Shown: positions 53,601-61,350, counted from the first letter of the stretch. The stretch: 64,000 bases of DNA from Acestrorhynchus altus (GCA_034509495.1 CM067507.1:16172950-16236949), one strand, 5' to 3'. Translations and numbers: made by a program. Notes: generated by a model not told the origin, from the letters alone.

Positions 53601-56304
53601 CGAGACATGTTCGCCCTCTTCGATGAGGTATGACCTTTGTTCTCCACAAATTTAATCACCGTTCAACCCTTTTTGACCCAACTTTGACCAACCAGCATGA
53701 GGGACTTAGAATAACAGTTTCTGGGTTAACTAGCAAGGCCTTGTTTGACCCTAAGCAACTCTGTGCAAACAAAGAAAGAAAGGAAAAAAATTAACAGCCT
53801 TTATGGATTTGATCCACCTTGAATACAATATATCTTATCCTGAAGTATAGATCGCTTTTATTGAGTGGTAGATCATTAACAGAGGCTGAGCCGTGATACT
53901 CAGAGCTTAAAGTAATGCTAGTGTTATGTTTAGGGTTAATGTACACGATTTTGTGTAAGTAGGTTTTCACATTTGGACTGAACTGAAGTCTGTGTTTTTG
54001 CTCTACAGCATGAAGATGGCATGATGGACATTCGGGAGTTTGTGATAGCGTTCTCTGTAGTGTGCAGACCCGCCAAAACAATGGAAACTATAAAATTGGC
54101 CTTCACGGTATGGGCTGTGTTCCTGAAGGGTCCCCCTCTTCATTTATTAAAATTATGAAAAGCATTTTCTTTTTTTCATAACAGCTATTTTGTTTGTATT
54201 ATTATAACAAACAGAAAAAAAGTGTATCTAAAAAATAACGAGTTTCAGGGGCCATTTGTCAGTGAATGTGGATCACGTATACAATTTTTAAAATCACCAG
54301 CAAGCTTGCTCTTATTTTTTTAGAAATGGCTGCTACCAGGCGCATGCTACATGGCTAGCAGTGTAACTCAGTAGGAAACTTATTTACTCCAAATGGAGTT
54401 AAGACTGATAACGTTACCTCAGATTAGAGAGCTAGACCTGAGTCTTATCTCTGTTGGCAGAGATAGCAATATTTTGTAATTTAATGTAATCAAGAATTGT
54501 CATGTATGCGTGAGCAGATGATTGTTAAAAGGTGCTGAGGTAAAGGTAGACCTGTTGTAGCTCAAATAATGCCACACACACATACACACACACACACACA
54601 CACACCATGGAGGGATTAAATTGAAATATTCTGTCAAAGAGAATCAATTTCTTTGGCTGTCCTAATTTTTCACATCATGTATCAAATCATATCAATTCTG
54701 CTTTAGCTGTTCAGTTGATGTATCTGATGTAGATCGGATTTCAATACCACATATGAAAGTGTTCAAAACCTTATGAATGAACATGTTTAGACTCCACTTT
54801 TTGTTTGTTACTAACTGTGCAAATGGTTGTTGTTGTTGGGCCAGATGTTTGAGGCTGAAGAGGATGGGACAATCACCGAGGAAGAACTGGCCTGTATCCT
54901 GCGAACTGCTCTTGGAGTAGCAGAGCTCAGAGTGTCCCATCTGTTCGGCGCCATTGATGTAGAGGAAAGAGGGAAGCTCACATTTGGTGAGGTTTCTGCT
55001 TATTTTTCAGATTAACAGAACATTTAATGTGCAAAGAGTAAATTAGCATTATTCTAGTGGTAGAAATCAGAAAAACAAACTTCTAATGTTGCTAATAAAA
55101 ATGCTTAAATCAAATCAAAAAGATTTGATGCTTAAATCTTAATCAAATAAAACAAATTGTATAATGACATGCTCATAACATTAAAATAAGAGTGTAAACA
55201 TACTTAAAGTTCATTTTAATTTGTGTGTTTTTTTTTGTCTTCATGTTTTTAAAGTAGCTTTAAGCAGGTCTAATCCAATCATTTTCTAAAATCAGCTTCA
55301 CATGGTACTGATTGCAGACTGGAAGGTTGGAGCTGGCTGTCATGAGCGTAAAATGTAGCGCAGTTCTTAGGGCAGGGTGTTCTGTTGCTTACACTTAGCA
55401 CAGAATCACAGCACAGAAGTGTGTACAAAGTGTTTGTACCTTCATACTGTGACAGAGAATACACAGGAGCCTCTGTGCAAAGACTGCTGAATGCCATGTT
55501 AAACCTAATTACACAAGCGTGAGTTCCACCTGGAAGCCTTACGATCTCTGTTCTGGAGTGCTTTGAGCTGTTAGCAACATGTCACGCTAAGTTTAGGAGA
55601 TACAAGGCCCCCTGGCTTATTTCAAATAAACAAGAGTGTATTCTTATACACTTCAGAGGTATTATTCATTTCTTCAGAGGGTTGGACTTTATAAATGTAG
55701 CCCAAGTTTGATTTATTTTGGACTTTGAAGAAGATTTTGCGTATTGCTGTACTGAGCTCATAATGAACCATGGTGTGAACTAAACGGTGACTTTTGTGTA
55801 CCGTTACACTTTGGGTACAAATCACATTTTTAGTCATTTAATAAGAAATAAGACTAAAGTATCAAAGACCGTTTGTACTGTACTGTAGACCAAGGCTGTG
55901 TGGACCTGCACTGTTAAAATTTTGGAGGTTCTGCAGAAATCTCTTAAGGTGCTTCAAGGAACCTTCAAGAAATATTGAAGTACCATAAGAGATTCTCCCA
56001 CAGTTTCAAACTGAAGAACCTCCACGATTTCCTCAAGGATCTTGTCATTTTAAGTGTGCCACTGACTGTTGCACTTCACTATTTGATGACTCTGATGTCT
56101 CTTATTCTCTTGTACCTCTTTGTGGCAGAGATGTTTCGGAGCTTTGCAGAGCAACGGCCAGACTTTGCTGAGGAGTTTCTTTATGCAGAAAACGCAGGCT
56201 TCTGGGGAACCCCAGCCTCCAGCAGTTCCAGTCCAGTCTCCAATGGCTTTTGTGCTGACTTCACCCCCAGTGAGCACCACACCACTCAGAAGAAACACGA
56301 CTGA
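22937..56304 (+). CDS. lpcat1: Lysophosphatidylcholine acyltransferase 1, 14 coding exons
   Basis: Transfers an acyl group from acyl-CoA to lysophosphatidylcholine (Lands cycle; surfactant and platelet-activating-factor lipids in the known family), acting on ER and lipid-droplet membranes. Coding exons: 22937-23050, 32343-32482, 34614-34828, 45146-45258, 46347-46407, 46598-46656, 47755-47789, 50490-50544, 51782-51864, 52934-53059, 53474-53627, 54009-54107, 54845-54986, 56129-56304. All introns are GT-AG, phases agree, and the total is 1572 nt or 523 residues (human about 534). Seen in the translation: hydrophobic segment about residues 42-70; HXXXXD at 127-132 (His127, Asp132); SRSDQDSRKKT at 168-178; FPEGTCTNR at 198-206; EF-hand loops at 384-395, 421-432 and 456-467; C-terminal KKHD. 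Strong similarity to remembered mammalian LPCAT1 along its whole length and the C-terminal NGFCADF block favour LPCAT1 over LPCAT2. The start matches the short basic N-terminus and NPFVH block of the family. Confidence 0.96.
23304..23325. repeat. (TG)n microsatellite in intron 1
   Basis: About 11 TG units within the CpG-rich start of intron 1. Confidence 0.9.
23995..24030. repeat. (TG)n microsatellite in intron 1
   Basis: About 18 TG units, 0.95 kb into intron 1. Confidence 0.95.
27254..27300. repeat. (TA)n then (TATG)n microsatellite
   Basis: TA units followed by seven ATGT-type tetranucleotides in intron 1. Confidence 0.9.
29200..29690 (-). mobile_element. Tc1-like transposase remnant in intron 1 (antisense)
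   Basis: Minus strand reads VWRQHCHGSTRPGVMMWGGI then SYNARSPASFTLI, the conserved middle of Tc1 transposases (usual form GSVMVWGGIS..ARSPL). The rest is degraded. Probably the same family as 2075-2620. Confidence 0.6.
30475..31795 (+). mobile_element. Tc1-like transposon (salmonid type) in intron 1
   Basis: Begins with the end-type sequence CCAGAAAGTATTCACATC...CACATTTTATTATGTTAAAGCC and ends near CCATTGTGAGGTATTGTGGGTAGA, both characteristic of this family. Inside, on the + strand: VPMSTVNSVICKWTKFGTT, AGCPAKLSDHGRRALDREV and ELQHCSVERGEPSRRTT (30970-31230), then in other frames FGLNAKHHVWRKPGTAHQLA near 31310, a DDE-region piece with SPDLNPIEPLW near 31490, and KNRCAKLAASYSK near 31610. 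Frameshifts and missing segments (no FQQDND in frame) make it inactive. Confidence 0.85.
31990..32190. mobile_element. MITE-like repeat just upstream of exon 2
   Basis: Contains the palindrome TAGTTCTATATAGAACC, GAAGAACCC and AAAGGGTTCTTTGAG phrases of a common fish MITE ('ggttcttc...tatagaacc'). It ends about 150 bp before the exon 2 acceptor. Confidence 0.55.
32343..32482 (+). CDS. lpcat1: lpcat1 exon 2 (membrane segment)
   Basis: Acceptor ...TCTTTGCAG, donor GTAGGA after AGAAG, ending in phase 2. It encodes residues 39-84 plus part of Arg85. The block from about residue 42 to 70 is strongly hydrophobic (MTLTLFPIRLF, then MMLLAWPFAFIA) and is the family's N-terminal membrane anchor. It follows a 9.3 kb first intron. 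Confidence 0.95.
32483..34613 (+). other. lpcat1: lpcat1 intron 2 (2.1 kb)
   Basis: No recognised element. An AT palindromic stretch (AATTAATTAATTATATAATTAAT) is at 34177-34199. Confidence 0.9.
34614..34828 (+). CDS. lpcat1: lpcat1 exon 3 (acyltransferase motif I)
   Basis: Acceptor TTTCACAG, donor GTAAGT, ending in phase 1. Encodes residues 85-156 plus one base of Thr157. It carries the catalytic HXXXXD motif as APHSSYFDA, with His127 as expected general base and Asp132, followed by the family block IPVTMTMATIVMKAES. All key residues are intact. Confidence 0.97.
35114..35852. mobile_element. MITE interrupted by a Tc1 fragment
   Basis: Left edge TAGGGCTGGGCAATATGG and right edge ATCATCACCCAGCCCTA are inverted ends of a well-known fish repeat. 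The interior near each end (ATCATATCCCAGTTTTAG; GTATCCCAGTTTAGATATAAATCTT) also pairs. The 35225-35690 Tc1 fragment lies between the two halves. Confidence 0.7.
35225..35690 (-). mobile_element. Tc1-like fragment nested in MITE (antisense)
   Basis: Left end CAGTTGTGGCCAAAGGTTTT with CACAAAGTTTGCTTATATGG is a typical Tc1 terminus. On the minus strand the transposase C-terminal half is readable with substitutions: NTAMNKEWDQNIL, QLLPKIQEQFGDGQCFF, QHDGAP (second-Asp box). The N-terminal half and far end are missing. Confidence 0.8.
36690..37735 (+). mobile_element. Tc1-like transposon remnant in intron 3
   Basis: Plus strand: CKKISKELITPVSSDQNVIN then KWKIRGSVKTKPWSGRA (HTH and linker, 36923-37123); after frameshifts VHNAYDERIVILTIKHGGGS near 37345, then MFWGCLSYKASGNLVKV and WTFQQDNNPKHKAKSTCHW, LEWPSQSSALNIIEPLWGHVK (37403-37762) with the second Asp and the final Glu boxes. 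It stops abruptly at about 37735, where LINE sequence in the opposite orientation starts. Confidence 0.8.
37736..39610 (-). mobile_element. L2/Rex-type LINE, degraded, in intron 3 (antisense)
   Basis: Minus strand, 5' to 3': endonuclease pieces GLAVFVKDRWCNSGHIALKE (39146-39370) and the preceding ISLDGFHLIQADKT; linker and RT start KWSKESIKALQDCFGTTVWE, DPDGEDTDSLTHCITDYFNF (38746-39054); the catalytic box as FSDDSAIVSL (near 38160-38190); and the RT end QDFVDWCLQKPLQINARKMK with YKYL..TLDWSANT (37818-38141). Many stops and frameshifts. The 3' end abuts the Tc1 at about 37735. Confidence 0.85.
39755..39885. repeat. Dispersed repeat family B, copy 2
   Basis: CACAAATTTGTGGATGTGCACTGCC corresponds to CCAAATTTGTGTATGTGCAC of copy 1, and AACATGGCTCCTGCCCTTGCCTGA to AACACTGCTCTTCCCTGAA of copy 3. 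Weaker match than between copies 1 and 3. Confidence 0.35.
40390..40610. repeat. Interspersed repeat ('ggactgcacgatatt')
   Basis: GGTAGGACTGCACGATATTA then GGGGGAAAACGACATTACATGATTTTGTTCTTCTGCGATACA is a diverged copy of the common fish repeat whose end reads approximately GGGCTGCACGAT. The other end is not clear. Confidence 0.5.
42573..42840. repeat. Dispersed repeat family B, copy 3
   Basis: ACAATTGAATTCAACAGCAG then AACAAATACACCCCTCCCTTCAG and GAAGCTCCCCC align with copy 1 at 12915. The C/T-rich continuation (GTCCCTTCCCCCATTTTCCCCTC, CTGTGCACCCATGTTGCTGATTGCC) resembles 40920-40990 (CTCCTGTGCACAAATGCCCCTCTTGCTGG), which may be a fourth fragment. Confidence 0.5.
43697..44043. mobile_element. 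hAT-like non-autonomous element in intron 3
   Basis: Right end AGTTTAAGAACCCCTG (44028-44043) is a typical hAT terminus; the left end CCGGGTTTCTCAGTCT pairs with its reverse complement at 11 of 16 positions. Flanks TCGTAGTG and TTATAGTG agree at 6 of 8 bases, as a decayed 8-bp target duplication might. No coding potential inside. Confidence 0.6.
45146..45258 (+). CDS. lpcat1: lpcat1 exon 4 (acyltransferase motif II region)
   Basis: Acceptor CCCCGCAG, donor GTAATG. Encodes residues 157-194 and ends in phase 0 at Gln194. It includes YIRPVFVSRSDQDSRKKT, the LPCAT1 counterpart of the second acyltransferase motif, which takes part in acceptor binding in the family. It lies after a 10.3 kb intron full of transposon debris. 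Confidence 0.96.
45259..46346 (+). other. lpcat1: lpcat1 intron 4 (1.1 kb)
   Basis: Contains only the degraded Tc1-like stretch near 45665-45965. Confidence 0.9.
45665..45965 (+). mobile_element. Tc1-like remnant in intron 4
   Basis: Starts with TAAAAGTTTTGGTCACCCCT, like a Tc1 repeat end, and has a short piece reading YDDPKHSSKIIS (second-Asp box region) near 45869, then a stretch ILLWPS near 45930. The 61690-61850 fragment has a similar WPSQS phrase. Very degraded. Confidence 0.45.
46347..46407 (+). CDS. lpcat1: lpcat1 exon 5 (EGTC motif)
   Basis: Acceptor CCTTTGCAG, donor GTATGT, 61 nt, ending in phase 1. Encodes residues 195-214 with the substrate-binding FPEGTCTNR motif (Glu200 to Cys203), intact. 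The following intron is only 190 bp. Confidence 0.96.
46598..46656 (+). CDS. lpcat1: lpcat1 exon 6
   Basis: Acceptor CTCCATGCAG, donor GTAAGC, 59 nt, ending in phase 0. Encodes Gly215 to Leu234, with the family motif GAFIPAVPVQPVVMRYPNK that follows the EGTC box in plsC-domain acyltransferases. Confidence 0.96.
46657..47754 (+). other. lpcat1: lpcat1 intron 6 (1.1 kb)
   Basis: AT-rich, ending with the compound trinucleotide repeat close to exon 7. Confidence 0.9.
47567..47667. repeat. Compound (ATT)n-(AGT)n-(GGT)n microsatellite in intron 6
   Basis: ATT units to 47603, about ten AGT units to 47634, then eleven GGT units (47635-47667). Each block differs from the next by one base per unit, so the three arose by successive substitution and expansion. 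It ends 87 bp before exon 7. Confidence 0.95.
47755..47789 (+). CDS. lpcat1: lpcat1 exon 7 (35-nt exon)
   Basis: A very short exon with acceptor TCTCCCTAG and donor GTGAGT, ending in phase 2. Encodes residues 235-245 (DTITWTWQGPG), identical in my memory to mammalian LPCAT1 here. A compound trinucleotide microsatellite ends 87 bp upstream of its acceptor. Confidence 0.95.
47790..50489 (+). other. lpcat1: lpcat1 intron 7 (2.7 kb)
   Basis: More than half is the antisense non-LTR retrotransposon; the flanks show nothing recognised. Confidence 0.9.
48460..49950 (-). mobile_element. Non-LTR retrotransposon RT fragment in intron 7 (antisense)
   Basis: Minus strand, 5' to 3': LTKQQMKDQEKIWARWAEHFEPLHN (49683-49946); QFILKVWEKETAPQQWRDASIVTLYQNKGD then CGNSCGISLFIVAGKVLAKF (49368-49655), the usual form being CGNYRGISLL; QTILSAAVKTYSRLGLSGNITKTE (RT thumb region), LGISWRNPVPPSEVL and LCWAGP (48466-49026). 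A different lineage from the L2-type copies at 1 and 37736; clade not assigned. Truncated at both ends with many lesions. Confidence 0.75.
50490..50544 (+). CDS. lpcat1: lpcat1 exon 8
   Basis: Acceptor TTTTCCAG, donor GTGAGT, 55 nt, ending in phase 0. Encodes residues 246-264 (KILWLTLCQLHNEFEIE), part of the region after the acyltransferase core. It follows the 2.7 kb intron that holds an antisense non-LTR retrotransposon fragment. Confidence 0.95.
50545..51781 (+). other. lpcat1: lpcat1 intron 8 (1.2 kb)
   Basis: No element or ORF recognised. Confidence 0.85.
51782..51864 (+). CDS. lpcat1: lpcat1 exon 9
   Basis: Acceptor TGCTTTCAG, donor GTAAGA, 83 nt, ending in phase 2. Encodes residues 265-291, with FLPIYTPSEEEKRNP, a recognisable LPCAT1/LPCAT2 linker. 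Confidence 0.95.
51865..52933 (+). other. lpcat1: lpcat1 intron 9 (1.1 kb)
   Basis: T-rich tracts only. Confidence 0.85.
52524..52574. repeat. Interrupted poly(T) tract in intron 9
   Basis: Two T runs separated by GTTATG. Confidence 0.9.
52934..53059 (+). CDS. lpcat1: lpcat1 exon 10
   Basis: Acceptor TCCACTCAG, donor GTGAGT, 126 nt, ending in phase 2. Encodes residues 292-333, containing VTDYSFEDCQLAMAEGQ and LPVDTCLLEFAKLVR, the conserved linker before the EF-hand part. Confidence 0.95.
53060..53473 (+). other. lpcat1: lpcat1 intron 10
   Basis: Short purine-rich (GAGAGATA)n stretch at 53345-53380; nothing else. Confidence 0.85.
53474..53627 (+). CDS. lpcat1: lpcat1 exon 11 (start of EF-hand region)
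   Basis: Acceptor CTTAACCAG, donor GTATGA, 154 nt, ending in phase 0. Encodes residues 334-385. The end (DMFALFDE) is the E-helix and first two residues of EF-hand loop 1, so the intron splits the loop. Confidence 0.94.
53628..54008 (+). other. lpcat1: lpcat1 intron 11
   Basis: No feature seen. Confidence 0.85.
54009..54107 (+). CDS. lpcat1: lpcat1 exon 12 (EF-hand 1)
   Basis: Acceptor GCTCTACAG, donor GTATGG, 99 nt, phase 0. With the end of exon 11 it forms the loop DEHEDGMMDIRE (residues 384-395): Asp at 1, His at 3, Asp at 5, Gly at 6, Asp at 9 and Glu at 12. This is the most canonical of the three loops. Confidence 0.95.
54108..54844 (+). other. lpcat1: lpcat1 intron 12
   Basis: Contains the CA microsatellite; no other element. 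Confidence 0.85.
54572..54605. repeat. (CA)n microsatellite in intron 12
   Basis: About 16 CA units with one TA interruption. Confidence 0.95.
54845..54986 (+). CDS. lpcat1: lpcat1 exon 13 (EF-hands 2 and 3)
   Basis: Acceptor TTGGGCCAG, donor GTGAGG, 142 nt, ending in phase 1. Loop 2 (421-432, EAEEDGTITEEE) has Glu instead of Asp at position 1. Loop 3 begins at Asp456 (DVEERGKLTF) and has Arg at position 5. Both look like weak or non-binding EF-hands. Confidence 0.95.
54987..56128 (+). other. lpcat1: lpcat1 intron 13 (1.1 kb)
   Basis: Holds the 150-bp hairpin MITE next to exon 14. 55270-55620 is GC-balanced but shows no ORF or motif I recognise. Confidence 0.85.
55909..56058. mobile_element. 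150-bp hairpin MITE upstream of exon 14
   Basis: Arms pair over most of the element: TGGAGGTTCTGCAG (55923) with CTGAAGAACCTCCA (56011), and AATCTCTTAAGGTGCTTCAA (55938) with TTGAAGTACCATAAGAGATT (55975) at 18 of 20. The outer ends (CACTGTTAAAAT and CATTTTAAGTGTG) also match. It ends 70 bp before the exon 14 acceptor. Confidence 0.65.
56129..56304 (+). CDS. lpcat1: lpcat1 exon 14, stop codon and KKHD tail
   Basis: Acceptor TTTGTGGCAG; stop TGA at 56302-56304. Encodes residues 466-523. A serine-rich stretch precedes PVSNGFCADFTP, a family C-terminal motif, and the protein ends QKKHD. Lysines at -3 and -4 fit a KKXX ER-retrieval signal; human LPCAT1 ends KKLD. Loop 3 of the EF-hands ends here with Met at position 12 rather than Glu. 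Confidence 0.95.
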
Positions 56305-56673
56305 GCATCCTTTCCTTTCCCTAGCCTCTAACTGCTTGCTGTCCAATCCTGGAGTTGGGATAGAGAGAAAGGAAAAGAGAGCATGGAGGGCAATGGACTG
56401 CCAGTGTTCTAAATATTGCAAAGTTTACTCCTGTCAACCAGGACATTTGTGTAGTTCTTTGGTAACCTTCGCCTCTTCTCCTCTCACTCTCTCTCTCTTG
56501 CTCTGCCCCTCTTTCTCCTACTGTTTTATTTTTGTTTTTAGTTATTTGAAAAAGGGACAACATTTCTGAGAGCCAAAAGATGGTGGGGAAAATGATTACT
56601 TGAAGGCCAAGCACTTATTTTGTTTTCAATTGTTGGGGGAGGGAGACAATTTCTGAGGTTAAGGAAAGCTCTG

Positions 56674-56686
56674 CCCCCCCCCCCCC
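56674..56686. repeat. Poly(C) run in 3' UTR
   Basis: 13 consecutive C; a second run lies at 59463-59478. Confidence 0.9.
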
Positions 56687-58080
56687 AATCCCCTCCCCCT
56701 TTTAATTTTTTTTTTATGGACTGTAGATGCCTTTAGAAAGCATTGCATGGGCTTGATGCTTGTTAACAGTATTATCCCAGTATTTGAGTGAAGGGTCACA
56801 AAGCGCTGGTGACAAATATCTGGCTTCCATACTCTAAGAAAGGAGGACCAGATTTGAGGTGCATTTAGGCCCAAATCAATATGCTGGTCTGAATTTAACT
56901 GAGCCAGTAAATATTTTTTCATTCTTATCTCTTTAAGTAAATTTGTTGTTTTTTGATGGTTTTTGATTTTTTTTTTTTTTTAAGCTCAGGGGGTTTGGTT
57001 AGAAAATGAAAGCTTGTGGCTTGTCGAGCACCATGTGAAAAGGTAGCAGTGAGTGCATGTGATAGTTTATGGATCTTCACTACTTTGAGAAATTCAGAGT
57101 CTTCATTTGGCCAGGTCAGTTCCCCCTGTGACCAGTACAGTCTCAGCACTGTGTTGAGATTTCAAGAATAGCTGCAAGTCTGAGAGTTTACTTGTGTTTT
57201 TCTTTAGATTTTTTTAAAACCCAGGAAAATCTAATATCAACAAGGACCAAAAGTCTTCTACTTGCATGTACTCTGTGGTAATTTTCTAGTGTCCACCAAG
57301 ATTCGGAAGAGTTGTAGGTTTGAATAGAGCGGTTCTTAGCCAACAGATCTCTATATTTATAATGCGTCATGTTAGCATTCCTCTGTGTCTATATTTTGAG
57401 ACTTAACTCTGCCTTGAGTCTGTCCATGCTGAAATACCACACTCCGTGATTGTGTACTACCTAGGGAAACTGAGCAAAGCTCAGCGGGCCTGGTGCATTG
57501 CTCCTCTAGAAGCAGTTTGATCTAATCTTTTCAAATTCCCCCGTATTTCCTTTACCCTTAGTGTAGTCAGTCAACCAAGACATTTATGTGAAATTCTTCC
57601 GGATGACTGCTGCTGTTTTAGTATTGGTTTAGGCAAGTTTACATCACAGAAATAGAGAATCAAACTTGAGACATTTGGGATAAGGGGAGAACTGTGTTTT
57701 CTATTTTATTTTGTTTTATTTTTTTATATATATATTTTTCCAAACTATGCCTACTAATCTGAATCGGACCTAAACATTTTCATTCTACACTGCCAGTGTG
57801 TTTGTTTGTATTTCCTAGTAGAATGTTCATTAAACAGGAGCTAAACATTCGAGAATTCCAGATTTGCCACATTTCCATGTACCGTTCTCTGGCCACTGTG
57901 GCTAAGTAGCATGATTATTATTTAATAATGTCTTCATTAAAATTTGATTGGAAATGCTACTTATAGTTCTTTAAGCTTTAAAACATGGCAACCAGCTTTC
58001 CTGCTAACCTGAAGCAGCCCCCTACCATTTAGATATAAACGTTGACCTTGTTCTATCTGTTTGAATTAGTTTCTGCTTGA

Positions 58081-58127
58081 GCTTTTTTTTCTTTTTTCTT
58101 TTTTTTTCTTTTCTTTTTTTTTTTATT
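58081..58127. repeat. Polypyrimidine tract in 3' UTR
   Basis: T runs with single C interruptions over 45 bp. Confidence 0.85.
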
Positions 58128-58989
58128 ATTAACATCTCCTGTTTTATTGTGGCATATTTTTTCTGGCCTTGATTGACTCTCTTCTTTGCAGAATTGGTCA
58201 TGATCAAATGACTACTCGTGTTAAACCAGTCCAAGTTATTTTTGACATGGGGGGGGTGTTCAATTTTTAGAGGATTTGATGGATGAAAATCAAATTTACA
58301 TGATTTTCCCTGGATGTGCTACAGTGTTGAACATCTACATTACCCAGATGTAGTTCATCAGCCAAGGTTTGGTGTTGAAAGTTTACTTCTTCTGGATGGA
58401 GATAAATTACATAACTAAAAACAGGATTGATGTTTGAATTCATACAGCAGGGTGTTTCAGGCACAGAAAGCGTCTCCTTTCTGTGGGTTGGGAGGTGTGG
58501 GGGGAGGGGGCGACACAGAATCTATAGATTTGTTTTTAATGAAGCAAACATCATTTATAATATATAGAATAATATATTCTATATAATATATATTTATACT
58601 ATACTATCATAAAAATCTCTCTGTCTCTTATTTGTTAGTTTGTTTTGAAGGTTGTTGCTTTGGTTCCATCATGAAGAATGTAGTAAAGTATGATTCTTTA
58701 GGCTCTGCAGGTCAATTCGTAATTGGCTCAGATTAGTTAGTGGACCACCGGGGGCACCCTGGACCTGTTTGAGAATTCTGTGTATAAGTATATTTGAGAT
58801 TAGTTATGCAGTTTGGGACCAATGTTGTGATTGTTTAGGCATACATTATGCATCATTTTCCATTACTTGTTAGCTTTTTTAGCTGCGGAAGCCAGATTCA
58901 GGTTTAAAACATCTGTTTGGGCTGATGGATTACATTTGTTGTTCGATGAATGATGTGTAAATTCACATTGGTCAGAAATTGTTAGCCAC

Positions 58990-58995
58990 AATAAA
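58990..58995 (+). terminator. lpcat1: Candidate proximal polyadenylation signal AATAAA
   Basis: AATAAA in AGCCACAATAAAGATCAG, followed by a T-containing stretch (TTCGTTTCC). Use here would shorten the 3' UTR to about 2.7 kb. Confidence 0.35.
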
Positions 58996-59374
58996 GATCA
59001 GTTCGTTTCCGACTCCCAGGCAGAGGCCGAATCGAACTGCACTGGTGCACGGAACAAGACATTGTTTAGCTAGCTTCCGTTTTCATTTTGCTTCAGTTTT
59101 TTATTCTCCATTTAGGAATGTTTCTCAAAGATTATTTTGATACTGAAACAGTTATGAGCGTAAGCGCAATTCCTGTAAAAATGACCTTCAGAGCGTACGG
59201 TTTTATATGATCTGTTTTTATGGTCAACTTGTTTATGTGAAAGTGATAGACTTGATTTTTCTATATATTTTTGACTATCATTTTAACACGAGAACTAAGA
59301 TTCTCAGTCAATCTCAGGCATGCAAGGACAAATTCCTTTAATGCCTTACCACTTTCTTCAGCTGTTTGACAATA

Positions 59375-59376
<2 letters not shown>

Positions 59377-59413
<37 letters not shown>
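59377..59413. repeat. (TTA)n microsatellite in 3' UTR
   Basis: About 12 TTA units, followed 50 bp later by a run of 16 C (59463-59478). Confidence 0.95.
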
Positions 59414-61350
59414 CATCTTTATTATCACTAATGATGGATTGCTTTTGTACACTTTCAACCCTCCCCCCCCCCCCCCCCGAAATGAAAGGCTGAATGCTTC
59501 ATTTCTCTGCTGTCCTACATGACTACACTTGGACCTGTCCCATGTCTGTTAATGAAGCAATATCTCACCAACAGAATCACTCCACTCTTGTGAACCAGAT
59601 TTCTTACATGTATTTTGAATATTCCTTGATGCAGGGCATTTTGTGAATTTGGATGTACATAAGAGATTTTTTTTTTTTTTTTTTCTGTTCTTCTTTTTCA
59701 CTGCCATGAAGATCTGTGATCTAAAGTGTTGCTTTCAGATTGTACCACTGGCTGAATTGATGGAAAAGTAACTCACCTGTCTTTGTACACTGTATGTGTT
59801 TTATTCCTAAATAACAGCAAAAGATGCAGATAATAATTGCAGTTATTATTTCTGTTCAATCAAGTTTCCTACTACAGATTTTTGCTGGCCTTGAATTTCA
59901 GTGTAATTTCTATGATGAAAAGTGAATGTATAGACAATCTGTCGCAAAACAAAATTCCCAGTGAGTCTGTCCTCGATGTGCAGATACTGTACATATGACG
60001 GGACGGATGACTGCCACGCTCATTGTGGCCCTGCGAAACACATTCATCACCATTCGTAGAAGTCCAGAAGAGTTTCTTTGTGCTGGCACTTTAGACTTTT
60101 CTTCTACTTTTTGGTTACGTTTTTCCATTCCCCTGACAGAATGTGACTGTATTTCTGTGTTGCATGTCATGCATATGTTACAGGTGTTGCTGTTTCTCTG
60201 GTTAAGTTTTCCAGACTGGAGAAGCAGAGGCTTGTTTTTTTTTAGGAAGGGACCCAATGACTGATTGTGGTGCTTTTTCACTCATCATTCAGGACACCCT
60301 TCCAAAACGGGGCTTCAGATGGTTCTGTGAGTAGTAGAGAGGCTCTTGAATAATGGAAATGTGTGTGAATAACCTTGTAGAGGTTTTCACTTGATATAAA
60401 AGTTCTTTACCTATTTAAGGCATCCTTACACTTCTTTATGTAATCAGAAGTGGTTCTCATATGGCATTACTCAAAGAACTATTTGTAGGTATATATACCA
60501 TATCTTTCATCTCCAATGGGGTCTTTGAGTTAGGCCATTCATGCCTTACAAAGCCAAAAAGCAGCCGGTTTGGCACCAAGGAAACTGCAAATACTTTGCA
60601 GTAACTGCAGTTTTTAGTCATCTTATCAGAGCAGAGCTGTACCAAGGGCTTTTGTCACAAGCCTGATCAGACACCTGACTTCAGTCATACACAGTTACAG
60701 CATTTTGCCTTTGTATGGCTTGACGGTCTAAAATCAGCCTTGGAAAAACTTCACTGCCTCTCTTCCAGTCAAGTTTTACGAAAGCTGTCTAGCACCACCC
60801 GGTGGTGGACTTGTGTACCAAACAAAAGAAAACCTGCTCTTTATGGAAAGGGAGTTTCGTCTTCCCTAAGAGGTCCTCTGTGTTCGTGTAGAGATGGTGC
60901 TCATCTAGGATGTTTACTAGTTTGGCTTTGGTGGTTTTGTCAAAGGAGCAAGAGCACAATGGAAGATCAAACTCTACACCCTTTCTGTTACTTTTCTCAT
61001 TAACACAGACACTATAATCATCGTTTTTATACACAGCTTTCTTTAAATACCTCTCTTAAAGAAGCTGGTGGCTCTGTACAGTGGTCCCTAAACTGTTCAG
61101 TCATGTCCGCTCCTCTGCAGCCTGCCTCTATCAGAGGCATGCGTTCATTATCCCGAGCTGAAGACGAGAGACTTGCTCACTCTGATGGCTCGACCGTGTC
61201 CACGGATAGACATGCATTTTTTTGTGTGTGTGTGTGTGTTTTGTTTGTTTTACCCAGGATTTTATTTTTTAATGTACAGAGTCATTTTTACAAGATATTT
61301 TGACCTGTCTGTTCTGACTGCAATGAAATGACTTGTCATTCCGACTCTTG

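Noticed and set aside
56050..56614. ORFs of 97-149 codons overlapping exon 14 and the early 3' UTR
   Set aside because: Alternate frames of the terminal exon; the sense frame matches the LPCAT1 C-terminus and ends at 56304.
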